Assembly: GCA_040754625.1 (NCBI GenBank)
Contig: JBFMCF010000124.1
Coordinates: forward strand, 1 to 48,236
DNA from: a bacterium
GTDB lineage: Bacteria; JACRDZ01; JAQUKH01
Direction of reading: 5' to 3'
DNA: 48,236 bases
Below the pieces are notes generated by a model. The model worked only from the letters and a program-made list of their open reading frames with translations. It did not search any database and was not told the DNA's origin. The stretch's first letter is position 1. Every line of letters begins with the position of its first letter. The position numbers and the translations under genes are program-made. Positions 1 to 9,433 of this stretch are shown here, piece after piece.

Positions 1-31
1 GCAAAGACAAAATGGACTAAAAATGTAACAG

Positions 32-1138
32 CTACACTTCGATTAAATTGTATTTACGAAAACCCAATCCCAGTTTTTCCGCGTAATCAAGCTGAATATT
101 CCAGTCAATATGAGGGTAAATACCTTTGAATTTGTCCTCGCCGGGCAATATGTTGTTTGTAAGCCGTGTATTTGCCAATCCCTGGGTTTTGTTCACTAAA
201 TCAACGCTTGCCTGGTCAATCGCGACAGGGTCAAGAGAGGCGAGTATTCCTATATTTGGAACAATAGGGCTGTCTGAAAACGGGTAGCAGTCGCATTGCG
301 GAGAAACATCCAGTATAAAATTAAAAAAAGCCGATTTATGCTTTTTATTATAAAGTACCGCGTACGCGTATTCAACTATTTTTTCCTGGAATACGGAAGT
401 ATCCGGGTTCCAGTTTATCTGTATGGCTTTGCTTTGGCATATTGCGAGGCATTCTCCGCATCCTATACATTTCGACTGGTCAATTTGCGCGTTGGTTTGA
501 GTTAAAGTAATCGCATTTCCCGGGCACCATGAAACACATCTTTTACACAAAGTGCATTTATCTTTTTTAACTTTTGGCCGGACATCGGAATGCATGGCAA
601 GTTTCCCGCCCTTGCTGCCGGAGCCCATTCCGATATTTTTTAAAGCCCCGCCGAAACCTGAGAGCTCGTGCGCCTTGAAATGGCTTAACGCAATAATACA
701 GTCAGCCTGTGCGATTTCCTTTCCGATCAGGGCTTTCTTAAAATGTTTTTGGTTTATTGTCACTTCTTCATAGGAGGCGCCTTTAAGGCCGTCCGCGATT
801 ATTGAAGGGACACCCACGGTTGAGTATGTGAAACCGTTGGCAATCGAGGTTTCCAGATGGTTTACCGCGTCGGACCGGGATGCCAGATATAAGATATTTG
901 AGTCGGTTAAAAAAGGGTATGAATCATCTTTTTTTAGTAATTCGGCGATTTTTCTCACAAATATCGACCTTATAAAAGACGAATTTCCTTTTTCCCCGAA
1001 ATGGATTTTTACAGCGGCGAAATCTTTTGGCGAAACACAGTTTGACACCCGGCAGGATTTATACAGCCGTTCTATTTTTTTAAATAGATTATCCTCTGCT
1101 TTTAATTTTAAAGAGGCAAAATATACGGGGGAATTCAT
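32..1138 (-). CDS. DUF362 family protein with two 4Fe-4S clusters
   Basis: A 368-residue protein with an N-terminal DUF362 domain and a ferredoxin insert. Two CxxCxxC-type clusters are visible: C195/C198/C201/C205 (CTLCKRCVSWCP) and C224/C227/C230/C234 (CIGCGECLAIC), the pattern of bacterial 2x[4Fe-4S] ferredoxins. DUF362 proteins are cytoplasmic iron-sulphur proteins without a firmly assigned reaction; an electron-transfer role is inference. I start it at the ATG at 1138; an upstream in-frame TTG at 1171 would overlap secF and is less likely. It lies 2 bases downstream of the secF stop on the same strand, so it is probably co-transcribed with secDF. The family is clear, the function is not. 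Confidence 0.85.
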   Translation of the reverse strand: MNSPVYFASLKLKAEDNLFKKIERLYKSCRVSNCVSPKDFAAVKIHFGEKGNSSFIRSIFVRKIAELLKKDDSYPFLTDSNILYLASRSDAVNHLETSIANGFTYSTVGVPSIIADGLKGASYEEVTINQKHFKKALIGKEIAQADCIIALSHFKAHELSGFGGALKNIGMGSGSKGGKLAMHSDVRPKVKKDKCTLCKRCVSWCPGNAITLTQTNAQIDQSKCIGCGECLAICQSKAIQINWNPDTSVFQEKIVEYAYAVLYNKKHKSAFFNFILDVSPQCDCYPFSDSPIVPNIGILASLDPVAIDQASVDLVNKTQGLANTRLTNNILPGEDKFKGIYPHIDWNIQLDYAEKLGLGFRKYNLIEV

Positions 1139-1140
1139 TA

Positions 1141-2061
1141 TTATTTTTTTCTTGGGAAAATCTTTTCCCAATCTATTAGAATCGGCGCGGCTATATAAAC
1201 TGTTGAATATGTGCCTGAAATGAATCCAATAACAAGCGCAAAAGCAAAATCATGTATCACAGGCCCCCCAAAAAGAAATAAAACAACAACACTGAAAATT
1301 GCGGTCAAAGTAGTTAATATCGTCCTGGAAAGGGTCTCATTTATACTTCTGTTAACCAGGGAAGGATAATTATCCTTTGGATATAAACGTATATCTTCCC
1401 TTATACGGTCAAATATTACGATAGTATCATTTACTGAAAAACCGATTAACGTCAATATCGCGGCCAAAACGGTTAAATTAAATTCTTTATTCAAAAATGA
1501 AAAAAAGGAGAGAGTGATTAAGACGTCATGTATCAGGGCCAGAACAGCCGCAAGGCCGTATTTGAATTCAAAACGGAAACTTAAATAAATTATTATTCCA
1601 AGCCATGAAAAGATCGTTGCCAAAACAGCCTTGGATTTTAAGTCCTTGCCTACTAAAGGGCCGACATATTCGACACGCTCAAAGCGGATTTTATTTTTGC
1701 CGAATTTATTTTCAAAAGCCTCTGTTATTTGTTTATTTACTTTTTCATATACTGTGCCTTCCGCGTTTTCCGCCACTTTTTCCTTATTTATACGAATGAT
1801 TATGCTGTTCCTGTTCAAAACCTGTTGTATGGTGCTTTCTTCAAGGTTGATTGTTTTAAGGACCGACCGGACTTCTGCGACATCAGGATTATTTTCAAAA
1901 GCAATCTCCATAAGGACGCCTCCCCTGAAATCCACGCCCAAATTCAGCCCGCCTTTTATAATCATGGAAATTATTCCCGCTGTTATAATAACAAGTGAAA
2001 TTGTTATTGCTGTATACCTGTATTTGACAAAATCAAAATTTATATTACGGAATAAATTCAT
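1141..2061 (-). CDS. secF: Protein translocase subunit SecF
   Basis: A 306-residue inner-membrane protein of the SecDF accessory complex, which uses the proton motive force to help complete export through SecYEG. The N-terminal membrane segment is followed by the SecF signature GVDFRGGVLMEI and a periplasmic domain, then a cluster of five hydrophobic segments in the second half (around FSVNDTIVIFDRIRED), typical of the RND fold. The ATG at 2061 is preferred because GGAG lies 5 bases upstream; a GTG at 2067 overlaps that ribosome binding site. It follows secD by 12 bases. Length and motifs are normal for a stand-alone SecF. Confidence 0.97.
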   Translation of the reverse strand: MNLFRNINFDFVKYRYTAITISLVIITAGIISMIIKGGLNLGVDFRGGVLMEIAFENNPDVAEVRSVLKTINLEESTIQQVLNRNSIIIRINKEKVAENAEGTVYEKVNKQITEAFENKFGKNKIRFERVEYVGPLVGKDLKSKAVLATIFSWLGIIIYLSFRFEFKYGLAAVLALIHDVLITLSFFSFLNKEFNLTVLAAILTLIGFSVNDTIVIFDRIREDIRLYPKDNYPSLVNRSINETLSRTILTTLTAIFSVVVLFLFGGPVIHDFAFALVIGFISGTYSTVYIAAPILIDWEKIFPRKK

Positions 2062-2073
2062 GGACACTCCAAC

Positions 2074-3420
2074 TTAAATGCTTATTTTCTGGGTCCTGCT
2101 CGCATTGGACTCCTGCAAAATTTTAGAAAGCACAACGGCCGTAAACATGCTTGATAAAAGGCCGATTGTTAAAGTCACGGCAAAACCTTTTACGCTTCCG
2201 GTCCCAAACCAGAATAAAAATACAGCGGAAATAATTGTCGTAAGATTAGCATCAAAAATAGTAATAAACGCTTTTTTATAGCCATTTTCAATTGAAGACC
2301 GGACGCTTTTTCCCTGTGCTATTTCTTCGCGAATACGTTCAAACACCAGGATATTAGCGTCAACCGCCATTCCAAAGGTCAGGATTAAACCTGCAATACC
2401 CGGCAAAGTTAATGTTGCGTTAAAAAGCGACATTATGGCAATTGTTATTATCATATTGATTAATAAAGCAAAATTGGCAATCACCCCTGAAAACTTATAA
2501 TAAAAAAGCATGAATATCCAGATAGTCAATAGGGAAACAATGCCGCATAGTATGCCGCTTTTAATTGAATCACTGCCGAGGCTCGGCCCGATAGTCTGCT
2601 CCTGGCCTATTATAACAGGGCAGGGTAAAGCGCCTGCGCGAAGGACAATGGATAGATCCGCAGCTTCTTCCATGGTAAAATTACCGCTTATTTCGGCGCT
2701 GCCGCCTGGTATAAGTTCCCTGATAACAGGAGCTGATTTTACCACTCCGTCAAGGACGATGGCAAGTCGCCGCCCTACATTATCGCCTGTTATATCCGCG
2801 AACATCCTGGTGCCTTCGTCATTAAAACTTATTGTTACTCTCGGCTCATTAAATTCTCCAAATTTTATTTGTACATCTTTCAGATATTTCCCGGTAATTG
2901 ACGCCTTTTTGTTTATCAGGATCTTTTCATGGCTGACATTTCCTCTTTCATCTTTATGTTCTATTGTTAAAAGATCATCATATTCCGGTATCTGGTTATT
3001 TTTAACAGCGCTCTGTAAATCTGTCTGTTCATCTACAAGCTTGAATTCGAGCATGGCGGTTTTACCGATTAATTCTTTGGCCCTGTTCGGGTCTTTTATG
3101 CCGGGCAGTTCCACTATAATTTGATTTGTTCCCTGCCGCTGTATGATTGGTTCGGCAACCCCGAACTGGTCTATGCGGTTCCGGATAATTTCCTTGGCAA
3201 CCTCAACCGCGTCATCGGCATTTGATCCTTCAGGAAGTTTTGATGTGTCAACCTCAAGGATGAGATGAATCCCTCCCTGGAGGTCAAGGCCGAGGTTTAT
3301 GCTTTTTTTAGGCAGATATTTTCCTATAATTTCAGGAAAGGTTATGTTTGCCGTAGGCATGGCATATAATAATGCCGAAGCGATTATTAATATTGCTATA
3401 TATAATTTTAATTTTTTCAT
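2074..3420 (-). CDS. secD: Protein translocase subunit SecD
   Basis: A 448-residue SecD, the partner of SecF in the SecDF-YajC complex. It has an N-terminal membrane segment, the hallmark NLGLDLQGGIHLILEVD near residue 42, a periplasmic P1 region with GVAEPIIQRQG and IVELPGIKDP, and C-terminal membrane helices containing FGMAVDANILVFERIREE. The length is at the short end for SecD, so the periplasmic domain is compact. It is the first gene of the leftward secD-secF-DUF362 unit. The start at 3420 has no obvious Shine-Dalgarno sequence. Confidence 0.97.
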   Translation of the reverse strand: MKKLKLYIAILIIASALLYAMPTANITFPEIIGKYLPKKSINLGLDLQGGIHLILEVDTSKLPEGSNADDAVEVAKEIIRNRIDQFGVAEPIIQRQGTNQIIVELPGIKDPNRAKELIGKTAMLEFKLVDEQTDLQSAVKNNQIPEYDDLLTIEHKDERGNVSHEKILINKKASITGKYLKDVQIKFGEFNEPRVTISFNDEGTRMFADITGDNVGRRLAIVLDGVVKSAPVIRELIPGGSAEISGNFTMEEAADLSIVLRAGALPCPVIIGQEQTIGPSLGSDSIKSGILCGIVSLLTIWIFMLFYYKFSGVIANFALLINMIITIAIMSLFNATLTLPGIAGLILTFGMAVDANILVFERIREEIAQGKSVRSSIENGYKKAFITIFDANLTTIISAVFLFWFGTGSVKGFAVTLTIGLLSSMFTAVVLSKILQESNASRTQKISI

Positions 3421-3441
3421 GATTATAAAAATTAGTTATAT

Positions 3442-3470
3442 ATTCTACGAAAAATATTTAGTTATGTCAA
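3442..3470 (-). promoter_or_regulatory. Sigma-70 type promoter for secD
   Basis: On the minus strand TTGACA (3470-3465) is followed after 17 bases by TAGAAT (3447-3442). The predicted transcript start near 3435 leaves only about 15 bases of untranslated leader before the secD ATG, with no Shine-Dalgarno sequence. Confidence 0.75.
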
Positions 3471-3508
3471 TAAGTTTTTGATTATTATTTGTAAATTTTA
3501 TTTTTTTC

Positions 3509-3537
3509 TTGACGGAATAAACATACTTTAGTATAAT
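3509..3537 (+). promoter_or_regulatory. Sigma-70 type promoter for the multihaem protein gene
   Basis: TTGACG (3509-3514) and TATAAT (3532-3537) are separated by 17 bases. The gene starts at 3629, so a leader of roughly 85 bases is expected. The start codon is preceded by AGGTAGGGGG. Confidence 0.8.
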
Positions 3538-3628
3538 AATAATCTTCGCAAGTAACAAATCTTAAAGAGGGATTTCTTAAAATATTAAATAAAATTTAAA
3601 AAATAATTTAAATCAGGTAGGGGGAAAC

Positions 3629-6600
3629 ATGAAAAATTTTTCTACTAAGATATTATTAATAATATTAGCTTTAGCAATAATTTTTCAATTTAAGAATTTA
3701 AGTTATGCCCAGAATATACCAGCCTGTTCTTCGTGTCACAATGTTCCGGGAGGGCAGTTTTCAGTCGCTCCCGTAGATTTAAATAATTGTAATATATGCC
3801 ACGCAAATCTTATAGCAGGTACCTGTGACAGCGGCACGGTATCAACTCCTTACGGAAATTATAAAAGCAGCCCCCCGGACTCAAACGGCAATGTCCTTCA
3901 TTCTGAACACGCGGGAATAAATAATCCGTCCGCAGACCCAAGCTGTCAAAACTGCCATATACAGACAGATTGCAATACATGTCATACAACTGTTAACCAC
4001 AATGCCCATTTTAGCACAGACCCGTCTTATCTGCCGAGAAACTTGACTGTTGCCAACGGGACAAGCGTTTACAATAAGGATTTCAATTGCGCGAATTCAT
4101 TATGTCATAACACTATTGCTAATTCTGTTGCGAATACAAGCAGGGTTCTCGCGATAGACAGCCAGACTTATGGAAGTATATCAATCGATGCCGGAGACAG
4201 CCCTAAAGGCATAGCGGTAAATAATAATACAAACCGGGTTTATATAACGAACTATAACAGTAATACTGTTACAGTAATAGATTCCGACACGAGCAGCATA
4301 AGTTTTAACCAGGCGATAGGAACAATTAGTGTGGGTAATAACCCTTATGATATTGCGGTAAATGTAAATACAAATATTATATATGTGACTAACACATCGG
4401 ATAACACAGTTTCAATAATAGATGGTAGCTCAAATCTTGTAATTGCGGCAATTAATGTGGGGCTTTACCCGAGAGATATAGAAGTTAATTCAGCGACTAA
4501 CGAGGTGTATGTGGCAAATTATGGAGGCGGTTATATTTCGGTAATAAATCCGGACATGGGTAACCAGGTTTCCAATATTTTTGTCACCGGCATAAAACCG
4601 CAAGGCATGTATGTTGACAGTGTTTCCAATAAGATTTATTTGGGCGTAATGGAAACGAACCCGGACCCACAGGTAAAAGTTTATAATATTCTGGTCATTG
4701 ACGGCGGGACAAAATCTGTTACAGGCAATATTGCAAATACGGGGATCAGCAACGACATAGTTTTAAACGCGCCAGCCAATCGAATATATAGTGCGTCTGA
4801 TGATAAAATAGTTGTAATTGACAGCAATAGCCTTGGGATAATGCAAAACATAAATATAAATAATAGTGTTATTACAAGTGTTGCGATTTATCCGGAAGCA
4901 GGGCGGCTCTATGCGGCGGTTAAAAATAGCGACAACAGTGAAACTCTTTATGTCTTGAACAGCATAAATGACAGCTATGATATAATTAACACAATCCAGT
5001 TGGTAAAAAACACACAAAAAGTAAGGGTAAATAATAATAACGGCTATATATATATTTCCGGAGGATTATCGACTATTGTGCCGGAAACAAACCCTTCATG
5101 TTTTAATTGCCATACGGATGTTTCAAAACATTCTCCTTCATATCATGACCCCAATCCGAGGCAGACAGAGAATGCTGTATGTAATTTATGTCATAACCAG
5201 ACTAATTTGATTGATATTCATAGCGCATATAACTGGAGCTGTGTTTCATGCCATGTGGGGATGGGGCCAAATTACGGACAAACAGCTCTGACTGTAATAA
5301 ACGTATACAAAACGATATCTAATCCAACTTACGCGGACAAGGCGGGATGCCAGGACTGTCACCCCAATGTAACAGGGACAAAGGGTGAGCCTATTTCCCT
5401 GCAGAACAGTAATCATATAACATTGCATGACCCGAACCCGAGACAGACAGAAAACGCAGTATGTAATTTATGCCACAGCCAGGCTAATCTGTCGGCTGTT
5501 CATACGGCGGTAAGCTGGGATTGTCTGGCATGCCATAACGGAACAGGTCCGAAATACGGAACTACGGCAGTTTCAGTAATAAATGCGTATGCTTTATCGG
5601 GAAAAACTTACGCGGACAAGGCGGGATGCCAGGATTGTCACCCGACAGTAACAGGGACAAAAGGAAACCCCGTATCACTTGATAATGCAAGTCATTATGC
5701 TTTACATGATCCAAATCCAAGACAAACAGAGAACACAATATGTAACTTATGTCATACAGGGACAAATCTGGCAATTGAACATAAGAATAACAATTGGAAT
5801 TGTGACGCGTGCCATCTGGGAACAGGTCCGAATTCAGGTGCCGCGGCGCAGACATATATAGCGTTTTACATGTCATTGCCGGATACTGCAAAAACATATG
5901 ATGCTAAAGCAGGATGCCAGGATTGCCATTCAACGGTTACAGGTGTAAAAGGTAATTCCGCGTCACTTTCAAATAGTACTCACGTAACACTGCATATACC
6001 GAACCCCGCAACAAGTACACCGTGTAACACGTGCCATAATACTGCCCTAACTTTGCCGGAATTGCATAAAAATATTGCAGATGGATGTCTGGGGTGCCAT
6101 AGTGATACGGCATGGACAGAAGCGAAACAGGCAATTGCAAAATACCACGCGAACCCGATACCTGAAAACAGGGCGGGGTGCACGGATTGCCACGGCCAGG
6201 TAAGCCATACATGCGTTACATGCCATGAAGAACAGAGAAACGCGAGAAGGCCGGTAACACCCGAGTTTGGATTGAATTCTCATCATGTCGCGGGCGTGGT
6301 CAGCCCGGAAGACTGTATGTCCTGCCATAATACAGACAATCATGGAAGCGGGATTGTGTATCTGAAAAACATAGATGGTGAAGGAACAATCGCCTTTGAT
6401 CCCAACGATGCAGATTCTTTAAATCCTTTCTGCCTGGGATGTCATGACGCGGACAGCAAAAATTCAGTTCCTTTTACAGACGGGAAGAAACCAATATCAT
6501 CAGGCAGAAACTGGGACAGCACGGATATTGAGACTAAATATTCAAATACAGGAACAGCGGATTCCAATAAATATCCGCCGACACAAACACCTCCGGGTCA

Positions 6601-8641
6601 TTCGTCAACAGGATGGAAATATAACACTGTCCCGAATGAAAAGAAGGCGTATTCGCCGCATGGGAACCCTGCGGCAAACCAGCCTAATGGAAATACTTCA
6701 GATAAAGCTGTGCCGTGTTTTGGATGCCATAACTCACATGGCTCAAGTTTGCCGGCTTTAATTAAGACAACAGATAATTATTTACCATCAAGTATTGAAG
6801 ATTTCTGCTGGGACTGTCATTTGAATGATGACGTGAATGCTCCTTATAAGGCATCAGATTATTTAAATGATGCGGATAATAATATAGTGAGAGATTATAC
6901 CGGCGATGACAGGTGGGGTAAAAATGACGGGACAGGTTTTAAAGGTGACTGGATGGGAACATTTACTTACAAAAACGGAAGGTTTGTGAGCAGTCATTTT
7001 TATCCGAGCAAAACACATGACTCAACAGGGATATGGCAGAGAAATCCCATCAATTGCACGGACTGCCATGATCCCCACGGTGTTAATTCGAGCCTTACAA
7101 ACGCGCAGTATATGGTTCCTATTTTGAAAGGGACGTGGCTGATATCCCCGTATAAAGAAGACAGGGCGCCGATGGCAAGTTTCGAGAGCCAGATGAATGA
7201 TCCTTATTTTTCAGGCGGAGGAGAACCGGTACCAAGCGGAGCGCCTCAGGGCGGTAAAAAACCGCGCGCGAATCCCGATCTGGATTTTAACAACCCGCCC
7301 AATCCCGGCGGGGGGTATCCCAATAAGACCGGCGGGCAGGGGCATGAAGGGTATTTTATTGACGCAAATACATTTGGAGCAATTAATAAATATACAAGCA
7401 CATGGATTGGTGCCAGGGCATGGGACAACGGGAAAATAATCACATCCAACAGGATAACCGAAGATGAAACCAAATTTGCGGGTCTGTGTTTAAAATGCCA
7501 TAATAAAACGGCGTTAAAGACAATCTGGGGCGGGCACGGTGTTGTCAAAGGCTGGGGAGGCGCAAGCAAAGACATATTTACAAGCAACATGGCGAGAGGT
7601 CAAGAAAAAGCTAAACCCGGCGCTGGTGTCCATAATATGGGGCAGTATAGCGATGGAGACGGTAATTATGCCCGCGGATACCGCTGGGATGTTGACCCGC
7701 GCTCCAATTATCAGCAAAAATCAGGGTATATCCAGACCGATTATCACCAGTTTGTCTGTTCGAAATGTCATTCACCTCACGCGTCGAGATTACCAAGACT
7801 GATGATAACAAATTGTATTGACACAAAAGGAAACCATACCGATTATCCTTATGAGCTGAACGATTTGGCGACTAATTGTCATGATACAAATGACGGCGCG
7901 GGATGGAATAACAAAACTCCATGGATTGAACCGACGGACCCTGTTACAACAGCAACAGTTGATACCGCTCAAATTGTGCCGAGTTCATCAACTGTTTTGA
8001 CCGGAGAAAGCAAGACATTGACTTTCATGGCGAAAAATAACAAGACTTACACATTGAAATATTTCACTGCGGAGTTTTCTTACAATTATTCAGTTCTGGA
8101 TATTTCGAATTTGAACTGTACGCCGCCGGCAAGAATAGCTTCCATAGATGCTAACAACAGGACAATTACTCTGAGATGGGAGAATATTAACCCGAGGATT
8201 GTGATGATGGCGACATTTGACTGCAAGAGCGATTATACAGGAAATTACGAGATAACAAAAAGCAATATAGAATATAAAGATGAAAACGACAATGTATACT
8301 ACGGCACCTGCAATAATGCCGTAATTAATGTAGTAGATACTATACCGGATACTCAGTCGCCAAGCGTACCTGCTAATTTAAGATATACGAGCAAAGGCCG
8401 GAATTATATTAGTCTCGCGTGGAATGCCTCTACAGATAACGTGGGTGTAACAGGTTATAATATTTACAGAAAAAAAGGGTCATACGGCACATGGTCAAAA
8501 GTTGGGACTTCACAGGTTCTTTCATATAATGACACAGGGTTAAGCAGCAGTACTACTTATTATTACAAAGTATCGGCATATGATGCTGCTGGCAATGAAT
8601 CAGCACAGAGCAGCCAGATTTCAGTGACAACTTCAAAATAG
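3629..8641 (+). CDS. Giant multihaem c-type cytochrome with YVTN beta-propeller and fibronectin III domain
   Basis: A 1670-residue secreted protein with a signal peptide (hydrophobic residues 8-23, likely cleavage after SYAQ). I count 25 CxxCH haem-attachment motifs and one CxxxxCH (CANSLCH), 26 potential c-type haems. Four CxxCH and the CxxxxCH lie before residue 170. Residues of about 180-485 form a YVTN/NHL-type beta-propeller (IAVNNNTNRVYITNY and similar blades) with no haem motifs. The remaining haems lie between about 490 and 1380, including three near-identical ~94-residue repeats. A beta-rich region follows, then a fibronectin type III domain (about 1577-1670). The likely place is periplasm or cell surface, in electron transfer; the fused adhesion-like modules suggest surface exposure. 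The electron donor and acceptor are unknown. Confidence 0.93.
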   Translation: MKNFSTKILLIILALAIIFQFKNLSYAQNIPACSSCHNVPGGQFSVAPVDLNNCNICHANLIAGTCDSGTVSTPYGNYKSSPPDSNGNVLHSEHAGINNPSADPSCQNCHIQTDCNTCHTTVNHNAHFSTDPSYLPRNLTVANGTSVYNKDFNCANSLCHNTIANSVANTSRVLAIDSQTYGSISIDAGDSPKGIAVNNNTNRVYITNYNSNTVTVIDSDTSSISFNQAIGTISVGNNPYDIAVNVNTNIIYVTNTSDNTVSIIDGSSNLVIAAINVGLYPRDIEVNSATNEVYVANYGGGYISVINPDMGNQVSNIFVTGIKPQGMYVDSVSNKIYLGVMETNPDPQVKVYNILVIDGGTKSVTGNIANTGISNDIVLNAPANRIYSASDDKIVVIDSNSLGIMQNININNSVITSVAIYPEAGRLYAAVKNSDNSETLYVLNSINDSYDIINTIQLVKNTQKVRVNNNNGYIYISGGLSTIVPETNPSCFNCHTDVSKHSPSYHDPNPRQTENAVCNLCHNQTNLIDIHSAYNWSCVSCHVGMGPNYGQTALTVINVYKTISNPTYADKAGCQDCHPNVTGTKGEPISLQNSNHITLHDPNPRQTENAVCNLCHSQANLSAVHTAVSWDCLACHNGTGPKYGTTAVSVINAYALSGKTYADKAGCQDCHPTVTGTKGNPVSLDNASHYALHDPNPRQTENTICNLCHTGTNLAIEHKNNNWNCDACHLGTGPNSGAAAQTYIAFYMSLPDTAKTYDAKAGCQDCHSTVTGVKGNSASLSNSTHVTLHIPNPATSTPCNTCHNTALTLPELHKNIADGCLGCHSDTAWTEAKQAIAKYHANPIPENRAGCTDCHGQVSHTCVTCHEEQRNARRPVTPEFGLNSHHVAGVVSPEDCMSCHNTDNHGSGIVYLKNIDGEGTIAFDPNDADSLNPFCLGCHDADSKNSVPFTDGKKPISSGRNWDSTDIETKYSNTGTADSNKYPPTQTPPGHSSTGWKYNTVPNEKKAYSPHGNPAANQPNGNTSDKAVPCFGCHNSHGSSLPALIKTTDNYLPSSIEDFCWDCHLNDDVNAPYKASDYLNDADNNIVRDYTGDDRWGKNDGTGFKGDWMGTFTYKNGRFVSSHFYPSKTHDSTGIWQRNPINCTDCHDPHGVNSSLTNAQYMVPILKGTWLISPYKEDRAPMASFESQMNDPYFSGGGEPVPSGAPQGGKKPRANPDLDFNNPPNPGGGYPNKTGGQGHEGYFIDANTFGAINKYTSTWIGARAWDNGKIITSNRITEDETKFAGLCLKCHNKTALKTIWGGHGVVKGWGGASKDIFTSNMARGQEKAKPGAGVHNMGQYSDGDGNYARGYRWDVDPRSNYQQKSGYIQTDYHQFVCSKCHSPHASRLPRLMITNCIDTKGNHTDYPYELNDLATNCHDTNDGAGWNNKTPWIEPTDPVTTATVDTAQIVPSSSTVLTGESKTLTFMAKNNKTYTLKYFTAEFSYNYSVLDISNLNCTPPARIASIDANNRTITLRWENINPRIVMMATFDCKSDYTGNYEITKSNIEYKDENDNVYYGTCNNAVINVVDTIPDTQSPSVPANLRYTSKGRNYISLAWNASTDNVGVTGYNIYRKKGSYGTWSKVGTSQVLSYNDTGLSSSTTYYYKVSAYDAAGNESAQSSQISVTTSK
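5141..6010 (+). repeat. Tandem ~280-bp coding repeats inside the multihaem gene
   Basis: Three consecutive units begin near 5143, 5425 and 5703, each encoding HDPNPRQTEN, then CNLCH, then WxCxxCH and finally KAGCQDCH. A fourth, decayed start (HIPNPATSTPCNTCH) follows near 5993. Each full unit carries three haem motifs in about 94 residues, so the haem chain has grown by tandem duplication. Confidence 0.9.
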
Positions 8642-8695
8642 AAAATTAAATGGCCCCGGTTTAATCAGGGGACGCTCTAAAGGGGGTGAATTTTA

Positions 8696-8755
8696 ATGAA
8701 AATTAAATACATGAAACCGGCTATAATCAAAACTTCTTACATCCATCCTTGCTAA
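8696..8755 (+). CDS. Possible 19-residue peptide with very strong ribosome binding site
   Basis: A short ORF encoding MKIKYMKPAIIKTSYIHPC. It is preceded by AGGGGGTGA 8 bases before the ATG, stronger than most sites in the window. It lies between the multihaem gene and a terminator, so it should be on the same transcript. The YMKPAI stretch fits the YxxPx(L/I) motif seen in leader peptides of some ribosomally made, modified peptides, and it ends in Pro-Cys. No modifying enzyme is nearby. It may equally be a chance ORF; I do not assign a function. Confidence 0.45.
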   Translation: MKIKYMKPAIIKTSYIHPC

Positions 8756-8780
8756 GAATTTTTTTAATCTTTTATTCTGT

Positions 8781-8822
8781 AAACTACCCTGCCAGCTTGA
8801 TGAGGCGGGGTAGTTTATTTTA
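8781..8822 (+). terminator. Intrinsic terminator after the multihaem gene
   Basis: AAACTACCCTGCC (8781-8793) pairs with GGCGGGGTAGTTT (8804-8816) over 13 bp with one G-T wobble and a 10-base loop, followed by a short T-rich run. Confidence 0.8.
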
Positions 8823-8860
8823 GGGAAAAGAATGTGTCGTTGAAAAATAAATAAATTATG

Positions 8861-8890
8861 TTGACAAATATCATACAACCATATTACAAT
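8861..8890 (+). promoter_or_regulatory. Promoter of the PIN toxin pair, apparently leaderless
   Basis: TTGACA (8861-8866), 18 bases, TACAAT (8885-8890). The expected transcript start falls at about 8896-8898, on the ATG at 8897, and no Shine-Dalgarno sequence precedes that ATG. Confidence 0.65.
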
Positions 8891-8896
8891 TAATAC

Positions 8897-9433
8897 ATGA
8901 TAATTTTTGATTCCTCAACAATAATTCTTTTGTCAAAAATAGAAATATTAGAGCTGTTTGTTGAAAATTTCAAGGGTAAAATATTAATACCTGAAAAAGT
9001 CAAGTTTGAAATATCCAGGGAAGATAAACAAGACTATTCCTTAGTATCGGGTTTAATTAAAAACAAGAAAATAGGCATTCAAAAAGCGGGGGATGAAAAA
9101 CAAATACAGAAATTGATGAAAGATTTCAATATAGGAGAAGGTGAAGCGGAGGTATTGGTGCTTGCCCTTCAGGAGAATGCAAAAGTTGTCGCGACAGACG
9201 ACAGAAACGCGATAAAAGCGTGCAAAGTGCTGAAGATAGATTTTTTAACCGCTATTTCAATTTTGCTTAGAGCGTTTGAAAAGAAATTAATTGATGAAGA
9301 AAGAATGCTGATCAAACTGCAGAAACTTAAAATGTTCGGAAGATACAGCGTTCCGATAATCGAAGATGCGGTAAAAAGAATAAAAAGGAGAGAAGAAGAT
9401 GGCAACCAAAACACTAAGCATAAGAATGAGTGA
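8897..9433 (+). CDS. PIN-domain protein, probable type II toxin (DUF3368-like)
   Basis: A 178-residue PIN-domain protein, the fold of VapC-type endoribonucleases. The acidic residues expected for metal binding are present: D5 (IIFDSS), E83/E85 (GEGEAE) and D101/D102 (VVATDDRNA). The GEGEAE block and the C-terminal length resemble DUF3368 proteins. The downstream gene overlaps it by 35 bases and looks like its antitoxin, so the toxin comes first, opposite to most type II pairs. The start has no ribosome binding site but fits a leaderless transcript. Its target RNA cannot be told. Confidence 0.8.
   Translation: MIIFDSSTIILLSKIEILELFVENFKGKILIPEKVKFEISREDKQDYSLVSGLIKNKKIGIQKAGDEKQIQKLMKDFNIGEGEAEVLVLALQENAKVVATDDRNAIKACKVLKIDFLTAISILLRAFEKKLIDEERMLIKLQKLKMFGRYSVPIIEDAVKRIKRREEDGNQNTKHKNE

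Noticed and set aside
5141-6010. Regular repeats that might be taken for a CRISPR array
   Set aside because: The period is about 280 bases, the repeats are coding and carry haem motifs; no short identical direct repeats with unique spacers and no cas genes are present.
7246-7590. Minus-strand ORF and other small ORFs inside the multihaem gene
   Set aside because: They are shadows of the strongly supported haem-motif frame, which is continuous over 5 kb.
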